Positions 54,491-63,404 of a DNA stretch of 64,000 nucleotides are shown here, in pieces; position 1 is the stretch's first letter, and each line of letters opens with the position of its first letter. The notes under the pieces are model-generated. The model was not told where the DNA came from, ran no database searches, and saw nothing but the letters and a program-made list of their open reading frames with translations. The DNA is from Bacteroides mediterraneensis. GTDB lineage: Bacteria; Bacteroidota; Bacteroidia; Bacteroidales; Bacteroidaceae. The stretch is taken from NCBI RefSeq assembly GCF_025993685.1, contig NZ_DAJPEN010000001.1, forward strand, positions 1,984,001 to 2,048,000, written 5' to 3'. The position numbers were made by a program, and so were the translations under genes.

Positions 54491-55771
54491 ATGAAACGAG
54501 ACGATTCAATTTTTAACATCATTGAAAAAGAACATCAGAGACAACTGAAAGGTATCGAACTGATTGCTTCTGAAAATTTCGTAAGCGACCAAGTCATGCA
54601 GGCCATGGGTTCCTGCCTCACCAATAAATACGCGGAGGGATATCCTGGAAAAAGATATTATGGAGGATGTGAGGTAGTGGACCAAAGCGAACAGCTGGCT
54701 ATCGACCGTATCAAAAAGATTTTTGGCGCGGAATGGGCTAACGTACAACCGCATTCCGGTGCCCAGGCCAATGCAGCCGTATTTCTGGCCGTACTGAATC
54801 CGGGCGACAAATTCATGGGACTGAACCTGGCCCACGGAGGTCATCTGTCTCACGGGTCTGCTGTCAACACATCAGGAATTCTGTACACGCCGTGCGAATA
54901 TAACCTGAACAAGGAAACAGGTCGTGTAGACTACGACCAGATGGAAGAAATCGCACTGCGGGAACATCCGAAGTTGATTGTCGGTGGAGGTTCTGCCTAC
55001 TCTCGCGAGTGGGATTACAAACGGATGCGCGACATCGCCGACAAGGTAGGTGCCTTGCTGATGATTGATATGGCCCACCCTGCCGGACTGATTGCAGCCG
55101 GATTGCTGGACAATCCCGTGAAATATGCCCACATCGTGACTTCTACTACGCATAAGACATTGCGTGGCCCGCGTGGAGGTATCATCCTGATGGGAAAAGA
55201 CTTCCCCAACCCATGGGGCAAGAAAACGCCGAAAGGTGAAATCAAGATGATGTCACAGCTGCTGGATTCTGCCGTATTCCCAGGTATCCAAGGCGGTCCG
55301 CTGGAACACGTGATTGCTGCAAAAGCAGTTGCCTTCTACGAATGCATGCAACCGGAATACAAGGAGTACCAGATTCAAGTGCAGAAAAATGCCCGCGTAT
55401 TGGCACAAGCGCTGATGGACCGCGGCTTTACCATCGTATCAGGAGGAACTGACAATCACTCCATGTTGGTGGACTTACGCACCAAGTATCCTGACCTGAC
55501 TGGAAAGGTGGCCGAAAAAGCACTGGTTGCAGCCGACATCACAGTCAACAAAAACATGGTTCCGTTTGACACCCGCTCTGCTTTCCAGACATCCGGTATC
55601 CGTCTGGGAACTCCGGCTATCACAACCCGTGGAGCAAAGGAAGACCTGATGTACGAAATTGCGGAAATGATTGAAACTGTCCTGTCGAATGTAGACAACG
55701 AGGAAGTAATCGCTTCTGTACGTCACCGGGTGAATGAAACCATGAAGAACTATCCTATATTCGCATATTAA
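54491..55771 (+). CDS. glyA: Serine hydroxymethyltransferase
   Basis: This 426-residue PLP enzyme interconverts serine and glycine with tetrahydrofolate, the main source of one-carbon units. The PLP lysine is in STTHKTLRGPRGG. The motifs EGYPGKRYYGGCEVVD and QPHSGAQANAAV are intact. It is probably in one unit with the upstream genes, and the OmpA-like gene follows 17 bp later. Confidence 0.96.
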   Translation: MKRDDSIFNIIEKEHQRQLKGIELIASENFVSDQVMQAMGSCLTNKYAEGYPGKRYYGGCEVVDQSEQLAIDRIKKIFGAEWANVQPHSGAQANAAVFLAVLNPGDKFMGLNLAHGGHLSHGSAVNTSGILYTPCEYNLNKETGRVDYDQMEEIALREHPKLIVGGGSAYSREWDYKRMRDIADKVGALLMIDMAHPAGLIAAGLLDNPVKYAHIVTSTTHKTLRGPRGGIILMGKDFPNPWGKKTPKGEIKMMSQLLDSAVFPGIQGGPLEHVIAAKAVAFYECMQPEYKEYQIQVQKNARVLAQALMDRGFTIVSGGTDNHSMLVDLRTKYPDLTGKVAEKALVAADITVNKNMVPFDTRSAFQTSGIRLGTPAITTRGAKEDLMYEIAEMIETVLSNVDNEEVIASVRHRVNETMKNYPIFAY

Positions 55772-55788
55772 CTAAACGGAGGGAAAAA

Positions 55789-56505
55789 ATGAAAACGATG
55801 AATTCTATGGCTATCTTACTGAGCGCATGCTTGGTATTTAGCAGTTGTGGTATGACAAATACAGCCAAAGGTGGATTAATCGGAGGTGGTAGCGGTGCTG
55901 CATTGGGCGCATTGGTAGGTGGAGTCATCGGCCACGGAAAAGGTGCTGCCATCGGAGCCGCTGTAGGAACTGCGGTAGGTGCCGGTGCCGGCGTATTGAT
56001 TGGTAAAAAGATGGACAAAGCTGCTGCACAAGCAGAACAGATTGAAGGAGCACAAGTGGAACAAGTGACCGACAACAACGGTTTGCAGGCAGTAAGAGTA
56101 ACCTTCGACTCGGGTATCTTGTTCAGCACAAGCAGTGCCACACTAAGCACTTCTGCCAAATCGGCTCTGAGCAAATTTGCCAACAATGTGCTCAACCAGA
56201 ACAAAGACATGGATGTGGCCATCTACGGATACACAGACAATACCGGATGGAAAAACAGTACTGCCGAACAGAGCAAGCAGAAAAACCTTGATTTGTCACA
56301 GGAACGTGCACAGAGCGTATCCAGCTACCTGCTGGGATGCGGCGCTTCTTCCAGCCAGATTAAATCTGTTACCGGTATGGGTGAAGAGAATCCGGTGGCA
56401 GACAACTCTACCGCAGCCGGACGTGAGCAGAACCGCCGTGTAGAAGTATATATGTATGCCAGCCAGCAAATGATTCAGCAGGCTGAAGCAGGTACATTAC
56501 AATAA
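55789..56505 (+). CDS. OmpA-family lipoprotein with glycine-zipper domain
   Basis: This 238-residue lipoprotein (signal ACLVFSSC) has an extended Gly/Ala-rich glycine-zipper segment (about residues 28-75) and a C-terminal OmpA/MotB-like peptidoglycan-binding domain with YGYTDNTG, LSQERAQSVSSYL and REQNRRVEVY. This layout resembles YiaD/YfiB-type proteins that link the outer membrane to peptidoglycan. A hairpin terminator follows. Confidence 0.9.
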   Translation: MKTMNSMAILLSACLVFSSCGMTNTAKGGLIGGGSGAALGALVGGVIGHGKGAAIGAAVGTAVGAGAGVLIGKKMDKAAAQAEQIEGAQVEQVTDNNGLQAVRVTFDSGILFSTSSATLSTSAKSALSKFANNVLNQNKDMDVAIYGYTDNTGWKNSTAEQSKQKNLDLSQERAQSVSSYLLGCGASSSQIKSVTGMGEENPVADNSTAAGREQNRRVEVYMYASQQMIQQAEAGTLQ

Positions 56506-56535
56506 TTATAGGCCGTATCAGGCTGATAAAGACAC

Positions 56536-56565
56536 ATTATGCCGGGTCTCTGGATCCGGCATAAT
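56536..56565 (+). terminator. Terminator after the OmpA-family gene
   Basis: A perfect 10-bp stem (ATTATGCCGG with CCGGCATAAT) encloses a 10-nt loop and is followed by TTTTC. Confidence 0.8.
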
Positions 56566-56591
56566 TTTCATATAACACATTCAGACTCAAG

Positions 56592-57287
56592 ATGAACAAG
56601 AAATGGATATTCAAATGCCTTCGTAACCTGATTATTTTCTTTTTCGCCTCTACCCTTCTTTCTGTAGTCGCTCTCCGGTTTATCCCTGTCTACATCACCC
56701 CGCTAATGGTGATACGCAGCGTAGAACAACTGGCCAAAGGAGAAAAACTGGTCATGAAACACCACTGGGTGCCGAAAGAAAAAATATCACATCATCTCCC
56801 CATGGCGGTCATCGCATCGGAAGACAACCGCTTTGCAAGCCACAACGGATTCGACTTCAAGGAAATCAGCAAGGCGATGGAAGAAAACAAAAAACGGAAA
56901 AAAGCCAGGGGGGCCAGCACCATCAGCCAGCAAACAGCCAAAAATGTATTCTTATGGCCATCCTCATCGTGGGTAAGAAAAGGATTCGAAGTGTATTTTA
57001 CGGTACTGATTGAACTCATCTGGGACAAAGAAAGAATTATGGAGGTGTACCTGAACTCCATCGAAATGGGAGACGGTATCTATGGAGCGGAAGCAGTAGC
57101 CAAAGCCCACTTCCACACCACGGCCGCTAAACTTACCCGCAAACAGTGCGCACTTATTGCAGCCAGTCTTCCTAATCCCCGGAAATTCGATTCCGGAAAC
57201 CCCAGCCCCTACATGTACAAGCGACAGCGTAAAATCATGTACCTGATGAAATGTGTCCCCACTTTCCCTGCACCTGAAAAACAATAA
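56592..57287 (+). CDS. mtgA: Monofunctional biosynthetic peptidoglycan transglycosylase
   Basis: This 231-residue GT51 enzyme has one N-terminal membrane anchor and no transpeptidase domain. The motifs ASEDNRFASHNGFDF (catalytic Glu), GASTISQQTAKNVFLWP and RIMEVYLNSIEMG are intact. It polymerizes lipid II into glycan strands and complements PBP1A encoded about 5 kb away. It converges on the TRIC gene with only 4 bp between their ends. Confidence 0.94.
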   Translation: MNKKWIFKCLRNLIIFFFASTLLSVVALRFIPVYITPLMVIRSVEQLAKGEKLVMKHHWVPKEKISHHLPMAVIASEDNRFASHNGFDFKEISKAMEENKKRKKARGASTISQQTAKNVFLWPSSSWVRKGFEVYFTVLIELIWDKERIMEVYLNSIEMGDGIYGAEAVAKAHFHTTAAKLTRKQCALIAASLPNPRKFDSGNPSPYMYKRQRKIMYLMKCVPTFPAPEKQ

Positions 57288-57291
57288 GGCA

Positions 57292-57936
57292 TCAGGGATT
57301 CTCGGGGTCACCCTTCAGAATGGGGAGAGTTATCTTGTACTTCACCGCAAGGATACGGGTAACAAACACTGTGAGCCCTCCAATAATCTGGGAAAGAACC
57401 GACTCCACACCCAGCATCAGGCAAATCCAATATACCAGTCCACCGATTACGCAAGCCATTGCATATATCTCCTTACGGAAAATCAAAGGAATCTCATTGA
57501 TAAAGATGTCACGCAACACTCCACCGGCTGCTCCCGTAATACTCCCCATGATGATGGCAATCCAAAAAGGATACCCCAAGGTATAGGCCTTACTGAAGCC
57601 TACAATGGTGAACAATGCCAGTCCGATGGTATCGAACAAGAAAAAGGTATTGTTCAAACGAATGACATACTTTCCGAACAGAATTACAAAAAACATGGCA
57701 AACGCCGTACAAATCAAATACATGGGATCGGTCATCCATGCAGGGGTCACATCCAGTAAAAGATCACGGATGGTTCCTCCCCCAATGGCCGTAGCCAACC
57801 CCACCACATAGGCGCCAAACCAGTCAAAACGTTTGGCCGATGCAAGCCGAATGCCACTAATGGCAAACGCGAATGTCCCCACAAAATCCAGAATCGTGAC
57901 GAACGAAGGTATCTGAAAAAAAGTTTCCATAGTCAA
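57292..57936 (-). CDS. Trimeric intracellular cation (TRIC) channel family protein
   Basis: This 214-residue membrane protein contains two copies of the UPF0126/TRIC repeat, with FAFAISGIRLASAKRFDWFG and the duplicated GGGTIRDLLLD / GGVLRDIFINE motifs. Prokaryotic TRIC proteins form homotrimeric cation channels. It starts 4 bp after the DUF3078 gene and is probably cotranscribed with it. Confidence 0.92.
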   Translation of the reverse strand: MTMETFFQIPSFVTILDFVGTFAFAISGIRLASAKRFDWFGAYVVGLATAIGGGTIRDLLLDVTPAWMTDPMYLICTAFAMFFVILFGKYVIRLNNTFFLFDTIGLALFTIVGFSKAYTLGYPFWIAIIMGSITGAAGGVLRDIFINEIPLIFRKEIYAMACVIGGLVYWICLMLGVESVLSQIIGGLTVFVTRILAVKYKITLPILKGDPENP

Positions 57937-57940
57937 TGTT

Positions 57941-59410
57941 TCACCAAGTATAACTCAAACCAAAGCTAAGCAATTCCTGCAACTGAAAATAACTGTCATC
58001 AACTTCCCGTGACACTCCATCATCGAAACGGCCGTGCACGAACAATTTAGTAGAAAGATACTTATTAATAGAGAACGTAAAGGTATTTTCCCATTCGGCC
58101 AACACCTTCTCATAATTTGTGGTGTAAGAAAAACGAGATTCCCACATCAGCATGGAGAAGACCTTCCATTTCAACGTAGACTCCAGACGGGAACCCCATA
58201 CACTTTCCCGTTTATGTCCGGCCTCAATGTTGAACTTAGTCGGGTCTACCCTATCACTGGCCACACTATATAAAGTATAGTTGATTGGGTTAATCAACAC
58301 AGACAGGTTGCACACCCCATCCTTCACATACTTATAATCCATACCGAGACCGATATTCAGTTCCGCTGGAGAGAAGAATGCAGACACCAGGTTGTCGGAG
58401 TTGGTATCATAATTAGAAAAGAACTGCGTCTTGAATTCAGCAGATAAAGTATAGTACCAGGTACTGAAAGCTTTATAACCGAGTTTGGAACTTAATCGCA
58501 ACAAGTCATTATTAGCCTTGTAACTGTGTACCGTATCGGATGGCGCCGTCACGAATCCCAGTTTCCATTCAATCTTATTTTCAAACTGAATACGTTGCCT
58601 GTCATCATAGTTTGCCTGCCAGGTAAATCCTGAAAGTAAAGATTTCGTGCTCTCACCACCCTTGTACCAGTTACCTGATATATAATTCTGTGAGAATTGC
58701 AGATAACCGTTTCCTCCAAATGTCCAGAAATTAGGCTTGATGACCAGCAGATCCTTCTCGGAAACCTGGTTAGGCAGTTCGTCATTCTGCATCATGTCGA
58801 GCAAATTCTCCTTTCTCGGCTCATCCACTAAAATCTCACCATAAATAGGTTTCAGACCTTCCAGATTTTCTTCATTCTGTTTCACCAGATTCGGGTATGC
58901 CAGGTAAAAAGAAAGCAACTGGCGGTTTACAAATTTATCTACCTGCTGTGAATGACGCAAATCCTTCAGCTGAGGCAATTGCTTCTTCAACGTGTCTTCC
59001 TTTATAAAAGGTATTTCAGGTTTCCAATCTGAGATACTGAATGCCTGCTCAATGGGAGCCTCATAATAAGTAGCCGGCATAGACAATTTATAATAATCCG
59101 GATTCGGACGAATGCCTGTAATCAACAAATAAATATCATCCCAACGTTCCAGCTGCGCATCGTAGTCTTTGCGAAAGTTCTGCAACAGCTGCCAGAATTT
59201 ACTCACCTCCCAAGAAGGTACATTCATCTTTAAGGATGAAACTCCCCCCCGTTTCACCCCTGAAGAAGTATTCCGGACAGTCGCGGCTGGTACGCTTAAC
59301 CGAAGCGAATCCACTCCACTATCGATTGTATCTGAAGAAATCCCTGTCTGTTGTGCTGCCAATCCACCACATATCATACACCATATCACGAATAAGCCTA
59401 TCTTTCTCAT
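57941..59410 (-). CDS. DUF3078 outer-membrane beta-barrel protein
   Basis: This 489-residue protein has a signal peptide (WCMICGGLAAQ), an N-terminal soluble region and a C-terminal DUF3078 domain of many aromatic beta-strands (FWTFGGNGYLQFSQNYISGNW), ending in LSFGLSYTW like an outer-membrane barrel. Function unknown. It is first in a unit with the TRIC gene. Confidence 0.85.
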   Translation of the reverse strand: MRKIGLFVIWCMICGGLAAQQTGISSDTIDSGVDSLRLSVPAATVRNTSSGVKRGGVSSLKMNVPSWEVSKFWQLLQNFRKDYDAQLERWDDIYLLITGIRPNPDYYKLSMPATYYEAPIEQAFSISDWKPEIPFIKEDTLKKQLPQLKDLRHSQQVDKFVNRQLLSFYLAYPNLVKQNEENLEGLKPIYGEILVDEPRKENLLDMMQNDELPNQVSEKDLLVIKPNFWTFGGNGYLQFSQNYISGNWYKGGESTKSLLSGFTWQANYDDRQRIQFENKIEWKLGFVTAPSDTVHSYKANNDLLRLSSKLGYKAFSTWYYTLSAEFKTQFFSNYDTNSDNLVSAFFSPAELNIGLGMDYKYVKDGVCNLSVLINPINYTLYSVASDRVDPTKFNIEAGHKRESVWGSRLESTLKWKVFSMLMWESRFSYTTNYEKVLAEWENTFTFSINKYLSTKLFVHGRFDDGVSREVDDSYFQLQELLSFGLSYTW

Positions 59411-59434
59411 TTTACTTTACTCTTCATTTTTGTG

Positions 59435-59442
59435 CAAAAGTA
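59435..59442 (-). promoter_or_regulatory. Promoter of the DUF3078-TRIC unit, -7 box
   Basis: CAAAAGTA on the plus strand reads TACTTTTG on the minus strand, a perfect TAnnTTTG, about 24 bp upstream of the ATG. Confidence 0.6.
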
Positions 59443-59599
59443 CGATTTATTTCTAAAAGAATGCCGTTTTTCCAACGGGTAATTATACAATTAATCATAT
59501 AATAAACATATTTCCCGCATTCTTTGTTTAAAACAATTTATCTACACTCCAAAACCCCACGGATATTTCCACCAAAATAAGGTTTTACCCCCTTCTGCT

Positions 59600-59630
59600 T
59601 TTGTGAGTTCAGCTTTTTTTCCTAATTTTG
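59600..59630 (+). promoter_or_regulatory. pyrG promoter
   Basis: TTTG at 59600-59603 and TAATTTTG at 59623-59630 are separated by 19 bp, a full match to the Bacteroidetes consensus. The leader to the GTG start is about 120 nt. Confidence 0.75.
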
Positions 59631-59756
59631 CAACTTTGAAGAAGTAGTTCTTCACTTTTGGAAGGAAAAACAGTTCCAAATAGTTATGAAACCGTTTCCG
59701 AAGGGACAAAGAGAAACGGAGATTTTATTGAAATTTAATTTTTAAATATTCATATT

Positions 59757-61355
59757 GTGGCAGAAACAAAGTATATTTTCGTAACAGGTGGTGTAGCCTC
59801 TTCACTGGGAAAAGGAATCATCTCATCATCTATCGGTAAGTTGCTGCAGGCCAGAGGCTACAGCGTAACCATCCAGAAGTTCGACCCGTATATCAACATC
59901 GACCCGGGAACTCTGAACCCTTATGAACACGGAGAATGCTACGTAACCGTAGACGGACACGAAGCCGACCTCGACCTGGGACACTATGAACGATTCCTGG
60001 GTATCCAGACCACCAAAGCCAACAACATTACTACCGGCCGTATCTACAAGAGTGTAATCGACAAGGAACGCCGGGGTGACTATCTGGGTAAGACCATCCA
60101 GATTATCCCTCACATCACCGATGAAATCAAGCGCAATGTCAAACTGCTGGGTAACAAGTACAAATTCGACTTTGTTATCACTGAAATCGGAGGAACAGTG
60201 GGTGATATCGAATCACTCCCTTATTTGGAAAGTATCCGCCAGCTGAAAAGGGAGCTGGGCAAAAACGCTTTGTGCGTACACCTTACCTACGTGCCTTATC
60301 TGGCTGCCGCCGGAGAGCTGAAGACCAAGCCGACCCAGCACTCTGTCAAAGAACTCCAGTCAGTAGGTATCCAGCCGGACATTCTGGTGTTGCGTACCGA
60401 ACACGAACTGAGCACGAACCTGCGCAAGAAAGTCGCTTTGTTCTGTAACGTAGACGAAAGCGCAGTTATCCAGTCAATGGATATGCCGACCATTTACGAA
60501 GTACCTTTGCGCATGCAGGAACAGAAGCTTGATGTCACCATTCTGGAAAAGATGGGACTTCCGGTAGGCGAAACCCCGACCCTCGGCCCGTGGAGAGACT
60601 TCCTGAACCGCCGTCACAATGCCACTGAAAAGGTAAAAATCGGTCTGGTAGGGAAATACGATTTGCAGGACGCCTACAAATCTATCCTCGAAGCCCTTTC
60701 ACAGGCGGCTACCTACAACGACCGCAAGGCAGACATCCACTTCATCAACAGTGAGAACCTGACAGAAGAAAACATTGAAGAAAAGCTGAAAGACATGGAC
60801 GGAGTTATCATCTGTCCGGGATTCGGCCAGCGTGGTATCGAAGGTAAGTTCATCGCCATCAAATATTGCCGTACACACAACGTGCCGACCTTCGGTATCT
60901 GTTTGGGAATGCAGTGCATGGCCATCGAATTTGCCCGCGATGTACTGGGTTATGCCGATGCCAACAGCCGCGAGATGGACGAAAAGACTCCGCACAATGT
61001 CATCGACATCATGGAGGAACAGAAATCCATCACCAACATGGGAGGTACCATGCGTCTGGGAGCTTACGAGTGCGTCATCGACCCGACTTCCAAAACCTAT
61101 CAGGCTTACCAGAGCGAGCACATTCAGGAACGCCACCGTCATCGCTACGAATTCAACAACAGCTACAAGGAAGAATTCGAAAAGGCCGGCATGAAGTGCG
61201 TAGGTATCAATCCAGAATCTGACCTGGTGGAAATCATCGAAATCCCGACTCTGAAATGGTTCATCGGTACACAGTTCCATCCGGAATACAGCAGTACGGT
61301 ACTGAAACCCCATCCGTTGTTCCTGTCCTTCATCAAGGCAGCCATCAACAAGTAA
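59757..61355 (+). CDS. pyrG: CTP synthase
   Basis: This 532-residue enzyme converts UTP to CTP using ATP and glutamine. The N-terminal synthetase domain starts KYIFVTGGVASSLGKGI, and the C-terminal class I glutamine amidotransferase has the catalytic Cys in GICLGMQCM and His/Glu in TQFHPEY. It starts with GTG; no suitable in-frame ATG lies at the conserved N-terminus. The yidC gene follows 29 bp later. Confidence 0.97.
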   Translation: MAETKYIFVTGGVASSLGKGIISSSIGKLLQARGYSVTIQKFDPYINIDPGTLNPYEHGECYVTVDGHEADLDLGHYERFLGIQTTKANNITTGRIYKSVIDKERRGDYLGKTIQIIPHITDEIKRNVKLLGNKYKFDFVITEIGGTVGDIESLPYLESIRQLKRELGKNALCVHLTYVPYLAAAGELKTKPTQHSVKELQSVGIQPDILVLRTEHELSTNLRKKVALFCNVDESAVIQSMDMPTIYEVPLRMQEQKLDVTILEKMGLPVGETPTLGPWRDFLNRRHNATEKVKIGLVGKYDLQDAYKSILEALSQAATYNDRKADIHFINSENLTEENIEEKLKDMDGVIICPGFGQRGIEGKFIAIKYCRTHNVPTFGICLGMQCMAIEFARDVLGYADANSREMDEKTPHNVIDIMEEQKSITNMGGTMRLGAYECVIDPTSKTYQAYQSEHIQERHRHRYEFNNSYKEEFEKAGMKCVGINPESDLVEIIEIPTLKWFIGTQFHPEYSSTVLKPHPLFLSFIKAAINK

Positions 61356-61384
61356 GTCAAAAATAACATTGTAAAGAAACAGAA

Positions 61385-63241
61385 ATGGACAAAAACACGT
61401 TAGTGGGCTTTGTCCTGATTGGAGCGGTGATTGTAGGTTTTGGTATCTACAACCGCCCCAGCCAGGAAGAAAGAGCACGCGCACAGCACTATCAAGACTC
61501 TATCCAGCAGGTCATCAAGCAACAGCAGGAAGTACAGGAGAAAAAGGCCGCGGCAGCCGTTGAAGCTGCACGTCCGGACAGTTCCTCCCTCTTCTTCCAG
61601 TCTGCACAAGGTACGGAACAGTTCACCGTACTGGAAAACGACTTGGTGCAGCTGACCTTCTCCAACAAAGGTGGACGGGTAAGCAAGGCCCTGTTGAAAG
61701 AGTATAAAGACCAGAAGAAACAGCCGCTCGTTCTTTTCGACGGAAAAGATGCTTCCATGAATTTCGGCTTCGAAGGAAAGGGAGAAAACATCCTGAGCGA
61801 CCAGATGTATTTCGAGGCAACCAACGTGACCGACTCTACCGTAACCATGCGGTTGAACGCGGCCAACGGCGGACACCTGGACTTCAACTACCGCTTGCTG
61901 CCGAATTCCTACATGGTGGACTTCACCATCCAGGCCAGCGGCTTGCAGAATTTCTTCTCTCCTTCCACCAAGACAATGAGCATCGAATGGAAACAGCGAG
62001 CCCGCCAGATGGAGAAAGGCTACAACTTCGAACAGCGTTACACCTCGCTGACCTATAAACCGGTGGACGACAGCTTCGACTACCTGAGCGAGACAAAGGA
62101 TGCCAAAGAAACCATTCCGGAAGCTCTCGACTGGGTAGCCTTCAAGAACCAGTATTTCTCTTGCGTCTTCATGGCAGAGCAGAACTTCGACAATGCTACC
62201 CTCGAATCCAAAATGGAACAGCAAGGCAGCGGTTATATGAAAAACTATACTGCCGACATGAAAACGGCTTTCGACCCGACGGGTGCCAAGGCCTCACACC
62301 TGCAGTTCTACTTCGGTCCGAACCACTTCAAGACTTTGCTTGCCAGCAACGACTTGAGCTTTAAAGACAAAGACCAGGAACTGGAAGATTTGGTCTATCT
62401 GGGATGGCCGATTATCCGACTCATTAACCGCTGGTTCACCATCAACCTGTTCGACTGGCTGTCGGGCTGGGGACTGAGCATGGGTATGGTAATCCTGCTC
62501 ATGACCATCATCGTCAAGGTACTGGTACTTCCTACCACCTGGAAATCCTTCATTTCCTCGGCTAAGATGCGAGCCCTGAAACCGTATGTGGACAAAATCA
62601 ATGCCAAATATCCGAAACAGGAAGATGCCCTGAAAAAACAGCAGGAAACCATGGCCCTCTACCGACAGTACAATGTCAGCCCGATGGGAGGCTGTCTGCC
62701 GATGCTGTTGCAGACACCGGTGTTCATGGCTCTCTTCTTCTTCGTGCCGAATGCCATCGAGCTTCGCCAGCAAGGATTCCTGTGGGCAACCGACCTCTCG
62801 GCATACGATGACCTGATTAGCTGGAGCTACCACATTCCGTTGCTGGGTAACCACCTGAGCTTGTTCTGTCTGTTGTTCAGCATCACCACAGTCTTGAACC
62901 AGATTATCATGATGAAGCAGCAGGACATGGGCAACAACCCGCAGATGGCCGCCATGAAATGGATGATGTACATCATGCCCGTGATGTTCTTCTTCATCTT
63001 CAACGACTATGCATCGGGATTGAGCTACTACTACTTCATCTCCGGTCTGATTGGTATCATCACCATGTGGATTATGCGCCGTATGACCGACGAGAAGAAA
63101 CTGCTCGCCCAACTGGAAGCCAACAAGAAGGAACCTTCACAGCAGAAAGCCAGCGGACTGATGGCCAAATTGGAAGCCCTGCAGAAAGAACAGGAACGCT
63201 TGCAGAAAGAACGTCAGGAGCACCTGAACAAGAAGAAATAA
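61385..63241 (+). CDS. yidC: Membrane protein insertase YidC
   Basis: This 618-residue inner-membrane insertase has an N-terminal anchor (LVGFVLIGAVIVGFGIY), a large periplasmic beta-domain (about residues 60-340), the conserved YidC/Oxa1 transmembrane core with MGGCLPMLLQTPVFMALFFFV, and a basic, coiled C-terminal tail (about 50 residues) that may contact ribosomes. It inserts proteins with or without SecYEG. It is probably cotranscribed with pyrG. Confidence 0.96.
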   Translation: MDKNTLVGFVLIGAVIVGFGIYNRPSQEERARAQHYQDSIQQVIKQQQEVQEKKAAAAVEAARPDSSSLFFQSAQGTEQFTVLENDLVQLTFSNKGGRVSKALLKEYKDQKKQPLVLFDGKDASMNFGFEGKGENILSDQMYFEATNVTDSTVTMRLNAANGGHLDFNYRLLPNSYMVDFTIQASGLQNFFSPSTKTMSIEWKQRARQMEKGYNFEQRYTSLTYKPVDDSFDYLSETKDAKETIPEALDWVAFKNQYFSCVFMAEQNFDNATLESKMEQQGSGYMKNYTADMKTAFDPTGAKASHLQFYFGPNHFKTLLASNDLSFKDKDQELEDLVYLGWPIIRLINRWFTINLFDWLSGWGLSMGMVILLMTIIVKVLVLPTTWKSFISSAKMRALKPYVDKINAKYPKQEDALKKQQETMALYRQYNVSPMGGCLPMLLQTPVFMALFFFVPNAIELRQQGFLWATDLSAYDDLISWSYHIPLLGNHLSLFCLLFSITTVLNQIIMMKQQDMGNNPQMAAMKWMMYIMPVMFFFIFNDYASGLSYYYFISGLIGIITMWIMRRMTDEKKLLAQLEANKKEPSQQKASGLMAKLEALQKEQERLQKERQEHLNKKK

Positions 63242-63262
63242 AAACGTCCCGAAAGGGAACAG

Positions 63263-63309
63263 AAAGAGCGGAACAGAAAGGAAATCGAAGGCCTTTCGTT
63301 CCGCTCTTT
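63263..63309 (+). terminator. Terminator after yidC
   Basis: A 12-bp stem (AAAGAGCGGAAC with GTTCCGCTCTTT) has an inner AAAGG/CCTTT stem and is followed by a T-rich run. Confidence 0.8.
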
Positions 63310-63343
63310 TTCTTTTTGCCTTCTCTTTTTCCATTTATTATCT

Positions 63344-63351
63344 TACCTTTG
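63344..63351 (+). promoter_or_regulatory. Promoter of the S9 peptidase gene, -7 box
   Basis: TACCTTTG matches TAnnTTTG. The leader to the ATG at 63405 is about 47 nt. Confidence 0.6.
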
Positions 63352-63404
63352 CACGACGGAAACGCGTACAAAAACTCGCATACTCTAAAATTAAAAATAA
63401 AGAC

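Larger units (their letters stand above)
59411..59756. other. Divergent intergenic region between the DUF3078 gene and pyrG
   Basis: This 346-bp gap holds the DUF3078 promoter (-7 box CAAAAGTA, 59435-59442, minus strand) and the pyrG promoter (59600-59630). The pyrG leader is about 120 nt. No other feature was seen. Confidence 0.8.
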